From Roseofilum casamattae BLCC-M143 (GTDB lineage Bacteria; Cyanobacteriota; Cyanobacteriia; Cyanobacteriales; Desertifilaceae): a DNA stretch of 64,000 nt. The notes beneath the pieces were generated by a model, which saw only the letters and a list, made by a program, of their open reading frames with translations, did not search any database and was not told where the DNA came from. Position 1 is the stretch's first letter; every line of letters begins with the position of its first letter. The stretch is taken from assembly GCF_030068455.1 (NCBI RefSeq), contig NZ_JAQOSQ010000008.1, positions 124,001-188,000 of the forward strand, written 5' to 3'. This document shows, piece by piece, positions 8,926-17,394 of the stretch. The translations under genes and the position numbers were made by a program.

Positions 8926-11900
8926 ATGAAAGCACTGATATTCGATCGTTTCCAGCTTCTAGTATCCTCCTTCCCTTGTCCCAAACTCAGGTCATCTACT
9001 ACAAATATGTCTACTCAATTCAATAATACTACAACCTCTAATCATTTTGTATTTGTGGACGGTAATGTTCCCGATCTGCAAACATTGCTGGATGGAATCA
9101 TTCCTGGCACCACCATCACGGTCTTGGATGAATCCGAAGATGGGGTCGAGCAAGTGACTCGCTGTTTAAGCGAATATCCAGATAACTCCATTGCCTCGCT
9201 GCACATTATTTCCCACGGTGGAATGGGTCGCATCCAACTGGGTTCTAGCACCATAAGTAGTGCCTCATTATCTCGCTACAGCCAACACTTCCATCGTTGG
9301 TCAGCCGTTCTTGCAAACCGAGCAGAAATTCTTTTATATGGCTGTCACATTGCAGCAGAAGAACTCGGCAAACAGTTCGTTAATGGTCTAAGCCAACTGA
9401 CTCAAGCCACTATTGCAGCTTCCACAACCCTCACTGGTAGCACTGCTTTAGGAGGTGACTGGAACCTAGATTATCAGACTGGCGCAATAGCAGCAGAGCT
9501 AGTCATTTCTCCACAAGCCCAACTTGCCTACAGTTCAGTGCTGCCAGATATTTACCCCAACCCCTTCTATTCCGTTCAGGGTAATCCTTCGGAACTCTAT
9601 CTGGTCGATATTACCGATGGAAGTCAGACTCAGATTCCTAACGGACAACTCGCTTTCCGCAGTTTTGCCATATCTCGCGATATTAACACGGGACGAATTT
9701 ATTATGTGGGCGCGACTAATAATGCTCAAGTGGGCTACTGGGACCCTACAACTCAAACCAATACAACTTTACCGAACACCACAGGAGTCAATGTTGTTTT
9801 TCTCAAACTGGCTCAAGCTCAAGATAGTACGATTTATGGTCTAGCTGCAAATAGCCCAGACCTTTATGCGATCGATCCCAGTACGGGAGTAGCAACCAAC
9901 CTGGGGGCTATATCTGGCGGAACCCCAGCCTTTACGGATGGGAGTGGTGACGCTGCTTTCGATCCCAACAATCCCAATATCCTTTATGTTTCAGTGTTAA
10001 CCAGTGGAGAGTTAAGACTCTACCAAGTCGATATCACGACTCAGGTTGCTACCTACGTGGGCGAGTCTGGTATCCCCAATATCGATAATTCCGGTTCTCT
10101 TGGCTTTGGCCTCGATGGCAATCTTTACGCTGTTGTTCGAGCTAATGGTAACAATAATGAGAGAAGTTTTGTCCAGCTCAGTTTAACTGATGGCACAGCC
10201 ACAACTATTCTACAACCCAGTGAGAATTCGGGCGACTTTGGCACCCTGGTTACTTCAAACCCAGATGTAGATTTCACCATCAGTAAAAGTGATGGTTTAG
10301 ATGATGTGGTCAGCGGCAGTAATATCACTTATACCATTACCCTAACCAATAATGAGATCGGCGATCGCGTCCCTGGCTTAATTGTCCGAGACTCGATCCC
10401 GACCGATGTTAGCATTACCTCATGGAACGCTGCCATAACCAATACTTCCGGGCAATCCAACATCATTAGTGGAGCCTCCGGTACCAGCAATGAAATCTTC
10501 ACCACAGTCAATATCGGGCCCGATGATACCCTAACCATTCTGGCGGAAGGAACAGTTACGGCTGCTGCGGGAACCACGATTACCAACACCGTGCAGGTTC
10601 CAGGAATCAACGACATCTCTTCAGGAGATACTCTGACCGACACCACTAACGTCATCGACGCTGCAACCCCAACCCCAGCTCCTCAAGTGGTTTGGGCTAA
10701 AGTCTTGAACGGCAGTAACCATAACTATGGTTGGGGCATCAACACCGATAGTGATGGTAGCGTCTATGTCAGTGGTAATTTCATTGGCAGCATAGACCTA
10801 GATGAAGATGGTACCGCCGACCTCACGAGCGCTGCATATCAGGATGCTTACATCGCTAAATACAGCAGTAATGGCACGCTCGCTTGGGCAAATCAGGTAG
10901 CGGGCGGTTTTGATGTCTATGGTTACGGCATCAGTACGGATAGCGATGGGAATGTCTATGCCACTGGATCTTTCTATCTCGATATAGACCTGAATGGAGA
11001 TAGTACTGCTGACCTCACCAGTACTGGGAATCAGGATGCTTACATCGCCAAATATAGCAGTGATGGTACGCTCGCTTGGGCGACTCAGGTAGGGGGCAGT
11101 AGTGCCGACCAAGGTTACGGTATCCGTACTGACAGTCAGGGCAATGTCTATGCCACTGGCTATTTTTCTGGAAGCATAGATTTAGATGGAGATGGCGCTG
11201 TTGACCTGACTAGTGCTGGAGTTGAGGATGCCTACATCGCTAAATACAGCAGTGATGGCACTCTGACTTGGGCTGTGGAAGTTGGAGGAAGTAGTGCTGA
11301 GAATAGCTTAAGCATTAGTCTTGATGATGCTAACAATGTTTATGTCACCGGTCAGTTCAATGGCAACCTAGACATCGATGGAGATGGCGCTGTTGACCTG
11401 ACGAGTGCTGGAGTTGAGGATGCCTACATCGCCAAATACAGTAGCGATGGCACTCTGGCTTGGGCAACTCAAGTCGGGGGTAGTAGTTCTGACCGAGGTC
11501 ATGGCATCAGCACCGACAGTATGGGCAATGTCTATGCTACTGGCATCTTCAACGAAAGTATCGACCTAGATGGGGATGGCAGCACCGATCTCTCTAGTGC
11601 TGGAGTTGAGGATGCCTATATCGCCAAATACAGTAGCGGTGATGGTAGTTTGGTTTGGGCGACTCGGGTTGGAGGTAATAGCCTCGACCAGGGTTATAGC
11701 ATCGACACCGACAGTGAGGGCAATGTCTATGCTACTGGCATCTTCAACGAAAGTATCGACCTAGATGGGGATGGCACAATCGATCTCTCTAGTGCTGGAA
11801 GTCATGATGCTTATATCGCCAAATACAGTAGTGATGGTACTCTCGCTTGGGCGACTCAAGTGGGGGACAGTACTTTTGACTTTGGTTATGGCATCAGTAC

Positions 11901-12894
11901 CGATAGTCAGGGTAATGTCTATGCCACTGGTGGGTTTGAGGGAGATTTAGATTTAGATGGAGATGGTATCCCTGACCTCACTAGTGCTGGCGGTCGGGAT
12001 ACCTACATCATCAAACTCACCAGCGATCTCAATCAAATGAATGGCAGCTCGGGTGCAGATCGGGTGTGGGGAACCAATGAAAACGATCGCATCGAAGGCT
12101 TAGATGGCAATGACAAACTAAGCGGTAATGATGGAGATGACATTATTACTGGAGATGGCGGTAACGATCGGCTCAATGGTAATAAGGGTAACGATGTACT
12201 CTCTGGTGGTATTGGTAACGATCGGCTATTTGGAGGTCGAGGTAACGATCTGCTCGATGGCGATGAAGGTAATGATTCCTTGATGGGCGATCGCGGCGAT
12301 GACAGGATAAATGGTGGGATCGGTAACGATACTCTATTCGGCAGTCAGGGTCGCGATTGGCTTAATGGAGATGAAGGAGATGATTCTCTCATGGGCGGTA
12401 ATCATGAAGATACCATCAATGGTGGTATCGGTAACGATACTGGATTTGGAGGAGGCAAAGGCGATTGGCTTAATGGAGATGAAGGAGATGATTCTCTCAT
12501 GGGCGATCGCGGCGATGATACAGTCAGCGGTGGTGTCGGCAACGATACTTTATTCGGTGGTAAAGACGATGACTTTCTTGCTGGTGGTGCGGGTAATGAT
12601 GTTTTAAGCGGAGACTTTGGTCGAGATACTTTGCTGGGTGGAACCGGTAACGATCTGTTTGTTCTGCCGTTGGAAACAGCCGTGAATCAACTATCACAAG
12701 CCGATCTCATCCAAGATTACCAAGTTGGAGGCGATCGTATTGGCTTAACGGGAGGTTTGAATGTGGCAGACCTGACGCTGAATGCCCAAGGCAATAATAC
12801 TGTTATTGGTATCGCGGATACTAACCAAGTTTTAGGGATTTTGGCCGGCCAGTTTACCCTAGAACAAATAACATTTGTCTCTGTGTCGCTGTAA
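8926..12894 (+). CDS. DUF4347 - beta-propeller - RTX secreted protein
   Basis: This is a 1322-residue modular surface or secreted protein. Residues about 40-205 match DUF4347, with HIISHGG (His97) and LLYGCHIA (Cys140). Residues about 215-445 form a propeller-like region, and about 448-580 a DUF11-like domain (ISKSDGLDDVVSGSNITYTI). Residues about 585-1040 hold some seven repeats of about 70 residues ending in VYATG, each carrying a D-x-D-G-D-G loop (SBBP-like). Residues about 1042-1240 are RTX nonapeptides (GGxGNDxLxG). RTX repeats bind calcium and normally accompany type I secretion through a C-terminal signal. There is no classical signal peptide. A second ATG at 9007 is an alternative start. 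No secretion genes are adjacent. Confidence 0.87.
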   Translation: MKALIFDRFQLLVSSFPCPKLRSSTTNMSTQFNNTTTSNHFVFVDGNVPDLQTLLDGIIPGTTITVLDESEDGVEQVTRCLSEYPDNSIASLHIISHGGMGRIQLGSSTISSASLSRYSQHFHRWSAVLANRAEILLYGCHIAAEELGKQFVNGLSQLTQATIAASTTLTGSTALGGDWNLDYQTGAIAAELVISPQAQLAYSSVLPDIYPNPFYSVQGNPSELYLVDITDGSQTQIPNGQLAFRSFAISRDINTGRIYYVGATNNAQVGYWDPTTQTNTTLPNTTGVNVVFLKLAQAQDSTIYGLAANSPDLYAIDPSTGVATNLGAISGGTPAFTDGSGDAAFDPNNPNILYVSVLTSGELRLYQVDITTQVATYVGESGIPNIDNSGSLGFGLDGNLYAVVRANGNNNERSFVQLSLTDGTATTILQPSENSGDFGTLVTSNPDVDFTISKSDGLDDVVSGSNITYTITLTNNEIGDRVPGLIVRDSIPTDVSITSWNAAITNTSGQSNIISGASGTSNEIFTTVNIGPDDTLTILAEGTVTAAAGTTITNTVQVPGINDISSGDTLTDTTNVIDAATPTPAPQVVWAKVLNGSNHNYGWGINTDSDGSVYVSGNFIGSIDLDEDGTADLTSAAYQDAYIAKYSSNGTLAWANQVAGGFDVYGYGISTDSDGNVYATGSFYLDIDLNGDSTADLTSTGNQDAYIAKYSSDGTLAWATQVGGSSADQGYGIRTDSQGNVYATGYFSGSIDLDGDGAVDLTSAGVEDAYIAKYSSDGTLTWAVEVGGSSAENSLSISLDDANNVYVTGQFNGNLDIDGDGAVDLTSAGVEDAYIAKYSSDGTLAWATQVGGSSSDRGHGISTDSMGNVYATGIFNESIDLDGDGSTDLSSAGVEDAYIAKYSSGDGSLVWATRVGGNSLDQGYSIDTDSEGNVYATGIFNESIDLDGDGTIDLSSAGSHDAYIAKYSSDGTLAWATQVGDSTFDFGYGISTDSQGNVYATGGFEGDLDLDGDGIPDLTSAGGRDTYIIKLTSDLNQMNGSSGADRVWGTNENDRIEGLDGNDKLSGNDGDDIITGDGGNDRLNGNKGNDVLSGGIGNDRLFGGRGNDLLDGDEGNDSLMGDRGDDRINGGIGNDTLFGSQGRDWLNGDEGDDSLMGGNHEDTINGGIGNDTGFGGGKGDWLNGDEGDDSLMGDRGDDTVSGGVGNDTLFGGKDDDFLAGGAGNDVLSGDFGRDTLLGGTGNDLFVLPLETAVNQLSQADLIQDYQVGGDRIGLTGGLNVADLTLNAQGNNTVIGIADTNQVLGILAGQFTLEQITFVSVSL

Positions 12895-12942
12895 CTCAGA
12901 CAGACTAGACAGGAACTCAATCTGTTTGACTCCCCCAATTAA

Positions 12943-12976
12943 CCAAATATCCCAGAGGATGAGTTTGGGGTATTTG
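12943..12976. terminator. Possible terminator hairpin after the RTX gene
   Basis: CAAATATCCC (12943-12952) pairs with GGGGTATTTG (12967-12976), one mismatch, 48 bases past the RTX stop codon. No T-run follows, so a factor-independent terminator is only possible. Confidence 0.35.
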
Positions 12977-13132
12977 CAAACTACTCAGCAAAAACCCGAC
13001 CGTTTTTCCCAAGAGGAGACAGCCGGGTGGCAAGAGACTGACTAATATAATTTCTTGCACCATTCTGGTAAGGAGAGGGTTCTACATTAGCCAGGCTATT
13101 TATTTTTCGAGAAACCGTCAAACCATTTAAAC

Positions 13133-13279
13133 TTAGAATTCCAGCCATTCTGATAGTACTTCGCCGGTAAAAGGCTGAACGCCAATATCGGGGTAGGTCT
13201 CGCGCTCGACGCTAAAGATCTGACCGAACGCTGCGAACAGATACATGACTAGATCGTTCATTCTCGCAAACATATTCAT
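13133..13279 (-). CDS. Small conserved-looking protein, 48 residues
   Basis: I found this short ORF by translating the gap. It starts MNMFARMNDLVMYLFAAF and ends TGEVLSEWLEF. The ATG at 13277-13279 is preceded, 7 bases away, by a strong ribosome site AGGAGA (13287-13292). The protein has an amphipathic N-terminal half and a second half with YPDIGVQPFTGE. From memory, short cyanobacterial proteins with a YPxxGVQPFxG core exist, but I could not check this. Function is unknown. It is transcribed away from the NAD operon, so the gap 13280-13663 should hold its promoter. Confidence 0.72.
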   Translation of the reverse strand: MNMFARMNDLVMYLFAAFGQIFSVERETYPDIGVQPFTGEVLSEWLEF

Positions 13280-13641
13280 AGCTCTTTCTCCTAGATCTGA
13301 ATATTGATATTGCGCCAGAGATTGCCATGAAGCATAGAGCTAACTCTGGTTATGCTAATAATAGCAAAGCCGGAAGATTAGAAAACTATTTCGCTATTAT
13401 TCTTTATATTTTGTTGCCTTTAGGGATTTTTTAATGTTGCAAAAATTTACGAATGAAACTTCAAAAAGTTAAATAACAAATTTAGCGAGTAATTGCTATT
13501 GCGCTTTGGACGATCGCCGCAATACAGCGCAACATTCTGGGAAATAGGAAATGAAATTCTCTTATGTACTCGAGTATTATTAGTGCGGGAAACCATAATT
13601 ATTGACTGATTGGCGCGATAGATGGGGATTAATTGTCGTAT
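13280..13641. other. AT-rich intergenic region
   Basis: This non-coding stretch of about 360 bp lies between the 48-residue gene and the promoter of the NAD operon, which are divergent. It is A/T rich around 13370-13480. An open frame at 13447-13677 has no ribosome site and an unconvincing composition. No RNA gene or repeat was seen. Confidence 0.45.
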
Positions 13642-13670
13642 TTGTCGGATTGCGGTTGCCGAGTTATAGT
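13642..13670 (+). promoter_or_regulatory. Promoter of the NAD operon (-35/-10)
   Basis: TTGTCG (13642-13647) and TATAGT (13665-13670) are separated by exactly 17 bases and lie about 50 bases before pncB. The -10 box is inside the 21-bp palindrome, an arrangement typical of repression by operator occlusion. Confidence 0.6.
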
Positions 13671-13684
13671 TAAACACACTATAA
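13664..13684. promoter_or_regulatory. 21-bp palindrome, candidate NrtR operator
   Basis: The half-sites TTATAGT and ACTATAA are exact reverse complements separated by 7 bases. The site overlaps the -10 box and ends 37 bases before the pncB start. The operon encodes an NrtR-type regulator, and NrtR regulators are known to bind palindromes of about 21 bp before NAD genes. The assignment is inference from position and symmetry. Confidence 0.6.
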
Positions 13685-13721
13685 TCGGTCTAACGTCCAA
13701 CCGCAAAACTGCGATCGCCCC

Positions 13722-15113
13722 ATGGAAACCTCTTTACTCAACCTCCTCCCCGAAGACTACAGCCTGCTCACCGACCTCTATCAACTCACCATGGATGCGT
13801 GTTACATGGGAGAAGAGATCGATCGCCATCAAGCCAGTTTTGAACTCTTCACCCGTCGCTTACCGGCTGGCTTCGGCTATGCGATCGCCACGGGTCTGGA
13901 AACTGCTCTCGACTATTTGGAAACCTTGCAATTTACTCCAGCGCAGATTGAAAGTCTGCAAAACACCGGCATTTTCGATCGCGCTCCCCCGCAGTTCTGG
14001 ACGCAACTGTCCGATTTCCGCTTTACCGGAGACCTTTGGGCAGCTCCTGAAGGTACTGCCATCTTTGCCAATCAACCGATCTTGCGCGTCGAAGCACCTC
14101 TCTGGCAAGGGCAACTGGTGGAAACCATGCTGCTCAACATCATCAACACCCAAACCCTCATAGCGACGAAAGCCGCTCGAATGCGCGATCTGGCAGGAGA
14201 AGACGCCTCTCTGCTCGAGTTCGGGACGCGCCGCGCCTTCAGTCCGCAAGCCTCCTTATTTGCTGCTCGGGCTGCGATCGCCGGTGGAATGAATGCCACC
14301 TCCAACGTTCTCGCCAGCCTGAAACTCGGGCGCAAACCGGTTGGGACGATGGCACACTCTTTGGTTATGGCGATCGCCGCTTGCGCGGGAGACGAAGATG
14401 CTGCATTCCAAGCCTTCTATCGCTATTTCCCCGGCGCTCCCCTGCTTATCGATACCTATGACTCCCTGCAAGCAGCCGAACGACTGGCCGAGCACCATCG
14501 CTCTGGAACGCTGGAAGTTTCCGGCATTCGGCTCGACTCCGGCGACCTTATTTCCCTTTCCCAGAACATTCGCAAATACTTGCCCGACGTTCCTATTTTC
14601 GTCAGCGGCGATATTGACGAAGCCGAAATCGATCGCCTGAACCAAGGAGGAGCCTGTATTAATGGCTATGGAATTGGCACGAAATTAGTCACTGGCGCTC
14701 CCGTTAACGGAGTTTATAAGCTCGTTGAAATAAACGATATTCCCGTGATGAAACAATCAACCGGTAAAGTCAGCTATCCCGGACGGAAGCAACTATTTCG
14801 CAAAGTTCAGCACGGACAATGGATTAGCGATCGCCTCGGTGTAATCGACGAACCGCCCTTATCGGACGAAACCCCCGTATTGCAACTGGCGATGAAACAA
14901 GGACAGCGATGCCATGAAGCAGAGAGCCTCGATCGCATTCAACAGCGATCGCGCCTCTCCGTCCTCAGCCTGCCACCATCCTATCGAGCAATCTCAACTG
15001 TTCCCTCATCCCCTCCCATGCAAATCTCCGCTAAACTACAACAACTCATCGATCGAACCACCAAAATTAATTCGTTTGACAGGCAAGAGGCTTGGACAGG
15101 CAAAAGACACTAG
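13722..15113 (+). CDS. pncB: Nicotinate phosphoribosyltransferase
   Basis: PncB converts nicotinate and PRPP to nicotinate mononucleotide, the entry step of NAD salvage. The 463-residue protein shows LTDLYQLTMDACYM near the N-terminus, FELFTRRLPAGFGYAIATG, LLEFGTRRA, PVGTMAHSLVMA and IRLDSGDLISLS, all characteristic of the family. It ends in a poorly conserved tail after about residue 430. It is the first gene of a co-directional series leading to nadD, nrtR, an RNase III-like gene and nadE. It is preceded by a promoter with an overlapping palindrome. Confidence 0.95.
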   Translation: METSLLNLLPEDYSLLTDLYQLTMDACYMGEEIDRHQASFELFTRRLPAGFGYAIATGLETALDYLETLQFTPAQIESLQNTGIFDRAPPQFWTQLSDFRFTGDLWAAPEGTAIFANQPILRVEAPLWQGQLVETMLLNIINTQTLIATKAARMRDLAGEDASLLEFGTRRAFSPQASLFAARAAIAGGMNATSNVLASLKLGRKPVGTMAHSLVMAIAACAGDEDAAFQAFYRYFPGAPLLIDTYDSLQAAERLAEHHRSGTLEVSGIRLDSGDLISLSQNIRKYLPDVPIFVSGDIDEAEIDRLNQGGACINGYGIGTKLVTGAPVNGVYKLVEINDIPVMKQSTGKVSYPGRKQLFRKVQHGQWISDRLGVIDEPPLSDETPVLQLAMKQGQRCHEAESLDRIQQRSRLSVLSLPPSYRAISTVPSSPPMQISAKLQQLIDRTTKINSFDRQEAWTGKRH

Positions 15114-15154
15114 AAACCACTAAGTTTCCCTATTCCCCATTCCCTAAATTTCCC

Positions 15155-15730
15155 ATGACCATAGCTCTTTTTGGAACGAGTGCCGATCCCCCAACCCAAG
15201 GCCATCAAGCCATTCTCAAAGGGTTAGCCCAGCAATACGATGGGGTTGCCGTATGGGCGTCTAACAATCCGTTTAAGAATCACCAAACCTCCCTAGAACA
15301 CCGGTTGGTAATGCTTCAGTTGCTGATTCAACCCCTACAACCGGACTATCCCCACTTAGGACTATATCCGCAACTGGGATACTCTCGTTCTCTCGATTCG
15401 GTGCGCGCCGCCCGTCAGTACTGGCCCCACGAGCCGTTTATGCTGGTGGTGGGTTCCGATCTAATCCGCCAAATGCCGAAATGGTATCGCATACAAACCT
15501 TATTTGAAGAGACCGATCTGCTCGTGGTTCCCCGCTCGGGTTATCCCATCGAGTCAGACACCATCGCTATTCTGCAAGAATTAGGCGCCAAAGTTGCGAT
15601 CGCCGATCTGCAAATCCCCCCCGTCTCGTCCACCGCCTATCGCGAACGACAGGAAAGCCAAGTTATTGCTCCTCCTATTCAAGACTATATCTATCGGCAG
15701 CAGTTATATAGTTCCATACAAGTAGGCTAG
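15155..15730 (+). CDS. nadD: Nicotinate-nucleotide adenylyltransferase
   Basis: NadD adenylylates nicotinate mononucleotide to deamido-NAD, the step between PncB and NadE. I chose the ATG at 15155, which gives MTIALFGTSADPPTQGH with the nucleotidyltransferase signature (G-T-x-A-D-P-P-T-x-G-H) at the N-terminus. An upstream in-frame start at 15092 would overlap pncB and add 21 residues of non-conserved sequence. Other motifs are VVGSDLIRQMPKW, LLVVPRSGY and the C-terminal PVSSTAYRE (the ISSTxIR-like motif). The length of 191 residues is normal. It starts 41 bases after pncB. Confidence 0.92.
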   Translation: MTIALFGTSADPPTQGHQAILKGLAQQYDGVAVWASNNPFKNHQTSLEHRLVMLQLLIQPLQPDYPHLGLYPQLGYSRSLDSVRAARQYWPHEPFMLVVGSDLIRQMPKWYRIQTLFEETDLLVVPRSGYPIESDTIAILQELGAKVAIADLQIPPVSSTAYRERQESQVIAPPIQDYIYRQQLYSSIQVG

Positions 15731-15759
15731 AACTCCATTTCCTATTCCCTACCTATGTG

Positions 15760-15848
15760 CCCTGAGCGAAGCCAAAGGTTTACCCTGAGCGAAGTCGAAG
15801 GTTTACCCTGAGCGAAGTCGAAGGTTTACCCTGAGCGAAGTCGAAGGG
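15760..15848. repeat. Tandem repeat, 23-bp unit, 3.9 copies
   Basis: Four direct copies of a 23-bp unit containing CTGAGCGAAGTCGAAG lie end to end (15760, 15783, 15806, 15829). The first copy differs at three positions (GCCAAAG in place of GTCGAAG) and the last is cut short. They fall between nadD and nrtR. The core is the same 16-mer that forms the inverted repeat at 6309-6348. Confidence 0.85.
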
Positions 15849-15882
15849 CTATTCCCCATTCCCGAGCGCGCAGCGCTGTATT

Positions 15883-16614
15883 ATGCCAGATAGTTCTTTC
15901 AAACCGACCCCCAAACAGCAGTTCGCCCAGTTTAAAGTCGGTGTCGATAATGTTATCTTTTCCGTCGATACTGCCTTTAATCGACTGCTCGTTCTCCTGG
16001 TGATGCGTCAGGGAGAAGCGTACCTGAATCAATGGAGTTTGCCCGGAACCCTGGTGCGCCAGTCTGAATCCCTGGAACAAGCGGCCTATCGAATTTTGTC
16101 TGAGAATATCCGCGTCCAAAATCTGTATTTAGAACAACTGTATACCTTCGATCGCCTGGAACAAGCGCCCATGGAGGCTGAAGAAGATAGCGCGCACTAT
16201 CTGTCGGTGAGCTATTTTGCCCTCGTCCGCTTTGATGAAGCCGAACTGATTGCTAATGGAGTCAGCGGAATTGCCTGGTATCCAATTCAGTACGTGCCAA
16301 AACTAGCTTTCGATCGCGATCGGATTTTACAATATGGCTACAGACGCTTGCGCAATAAATTGGAGTATTCTCCTGTGGCCTTCGATGTCCTGCCAGAACG
16401 ATTCACGCTCAACGATCTCTATCAACTCTATGCCACGGTATTGGGGGAGAATTTTTCGGACTATTCTAATTTCCGGGCAAAAGTGCTCAAGTTGGGATTT
16501 TTGTCCGATACTGGGGTGAAAGCATCGCGGGGAGCTGGGCGGCCGGCGAGTCTTTATCGATTTGATGCGGAAGCGTTCGATCTATTGAAAGATAAACCTA
16601 TGGTGTTTATTTAA
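15883..16614 (+). CDS. nrtR: NrtR-type Nudix-related transcriptional regulator of NAD metabolism
   Basis: This 243-residue protein has a Nudix-fold N-terminal domain (about 15-150) and a C-terminal winged-helix DNA-binding domain (about 165-235; FTLNDLYQLYATVLGENFSD and FRAKVLKLGFL). The Nudix box is degraded: where an active enzyme has R-E-x-x-E-E it has RILSEN. It is therefore a sensor rather than a hydrolase, as known for NrtR. NrtR proteins repress NAD genes and respond to ADP-ribose or related metabolites. The location between nadD and nadE, plus the 21-bp palindrome over the operon's -10 box, supports autoregulation. A tandem repeat precedes it. Confidence 0.88.
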   Translation: MPDSSFKPTPKQQFAQFKVGVDNVIFSVDTAFNRLLVLLVMRQGEAYLNQWSLPGTLVRQSESLEQAAYRILSENIRVQNLYLEQLYTFDRLEQAPMEAEEDSAHYLSVSYFALVRFDEAELIANGVSGIAWYPIQYVPKLAFDRDRILQYGYRRLRNKLEYSPVAFDVLPERFTLNDLYQLYATVLGENFSDYSNFRAKVLKLGFLSDTGVKASRGAGRPASLYRFDAEAFDLLKDKPMVFI

Positions 16615-16629
16615 GATGAGGGCGATCGC

Positions 16630-17361
16630 ATGAATACAACCCAGCAGAGTACTACGCATCATTCCCCGCAACTCCATCAAGCCGAGCGCATTGAAGTGGC
16701 CATGCGCTATCAATTTAATGAGAAAGACCGCCTCTGGCAAGTCATTAAATCGGGACGCGCTTTAATGGAAGGAAAAGAGTTAGATGAATCTGGCGATCGC
16801 CTGTTATTTTTGGGCGAAGCCGTATTGCAAACCATTGCGGCCGATTGTTGTTACGAACAGCCGGAACCTTGGATTGAGTTTCTCCAAATGCCAGTTTTGG
16901 GACAGTTAGCCGACCAGTTGGCTATCAAAAACTGGATACAACTGCGCGGCGAACAACTGGCGGACGATCGCTTGATTCATTTGGGCCAGTTTATGCAGGT
17001 TTTGGCCGGCAGTATTTATCTTGATTGCAATTTTTATCAAGTGCGCGATTGGTTTTTGGGTCAGGTTATTGGTATTGATAATCCGCTGATTCCGAAAGAG
17101 CGATCGCTCTCTGGAGAACCCTATCGCGATCTGCCCGCGTTGGGGCAATCGGTAGTCAATTTAATTGCGACAGATTATATCTCGGCGCAATTTCCCGGCG
17201 TGCCGAAAGAAGTGTTAGCCAATATTCGCGAAGGGTGCAAGGAAAAGATGCTCAATTTTCCGAAAATTACGGATAAGTATTTAGGCAAGAATTATATTAA
17301 AGGTAAATACGATTTTGTCCGCAATCAGCTCGTATGTTTGATTCAGAAAGCTAAAAAATAG
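16630..17361 (+). CDS. RNase III-like protein lacking catalytic residues
   Basis: This 243-residue protein resembles an RNase III domain over about residues 30-150. DRLLFLGEAVL corresponds to the signature ERLEFLGDAVL. HLGQFMQVLAGSIYLD corresponds to xLADAFEALIGAIYLD, followed by a matching helix (FYQVRDWFLGQVI). The four metal ligands appear replaced: Glu to Leu and Asp to Glu in the signature, and Asp and Glu to Gln in the second motif. No C-terminal dsRNA-binding domain is recognisable; the last 90 residues are basic and unassigned. It starts 15 bases after nrtR and is followed by nadE, so it is probably co-transcribed. A role as an RNA-binding or structural protein is inference. Confidence 0.7.
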   Translation: MNTTQQSTTHHSPQLHQAERIEVAMRYQFNEKDRLWQVIKSGRALMEGKELDESGDRLLFLGEAVLQTIAADCCYEQPEPWIEFLQMPVLGQLADQLAIKNWIQLRGEQLADDRLIHLGQFMQVLAGSIYLDCNFYQVRDWFLGQVIGIDNPLIPKERSLSGEPYRDLPALGQSVVNLIATDYISAQFPGVPKEVLANIREGCKEKMLNFPKITDKYLGKNYIKGKYDFVRNQLVCLIQKAKK

Positions 17362-17394
17362 ATCGATCTTTTATTATCTCATTTCCCCGGTCTT

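Noticed and set aside
13447-13677. 76-codon minus-strand frame before pncB
   Set aside because: No ribosome site, unusual composition, and it runs over the promoter and operator of the NAD operon.
15760-15848. Possible CRISPR array
   Set aside because: The 23-bp units are directly adjacent with no spacers, and no cas gene is present.
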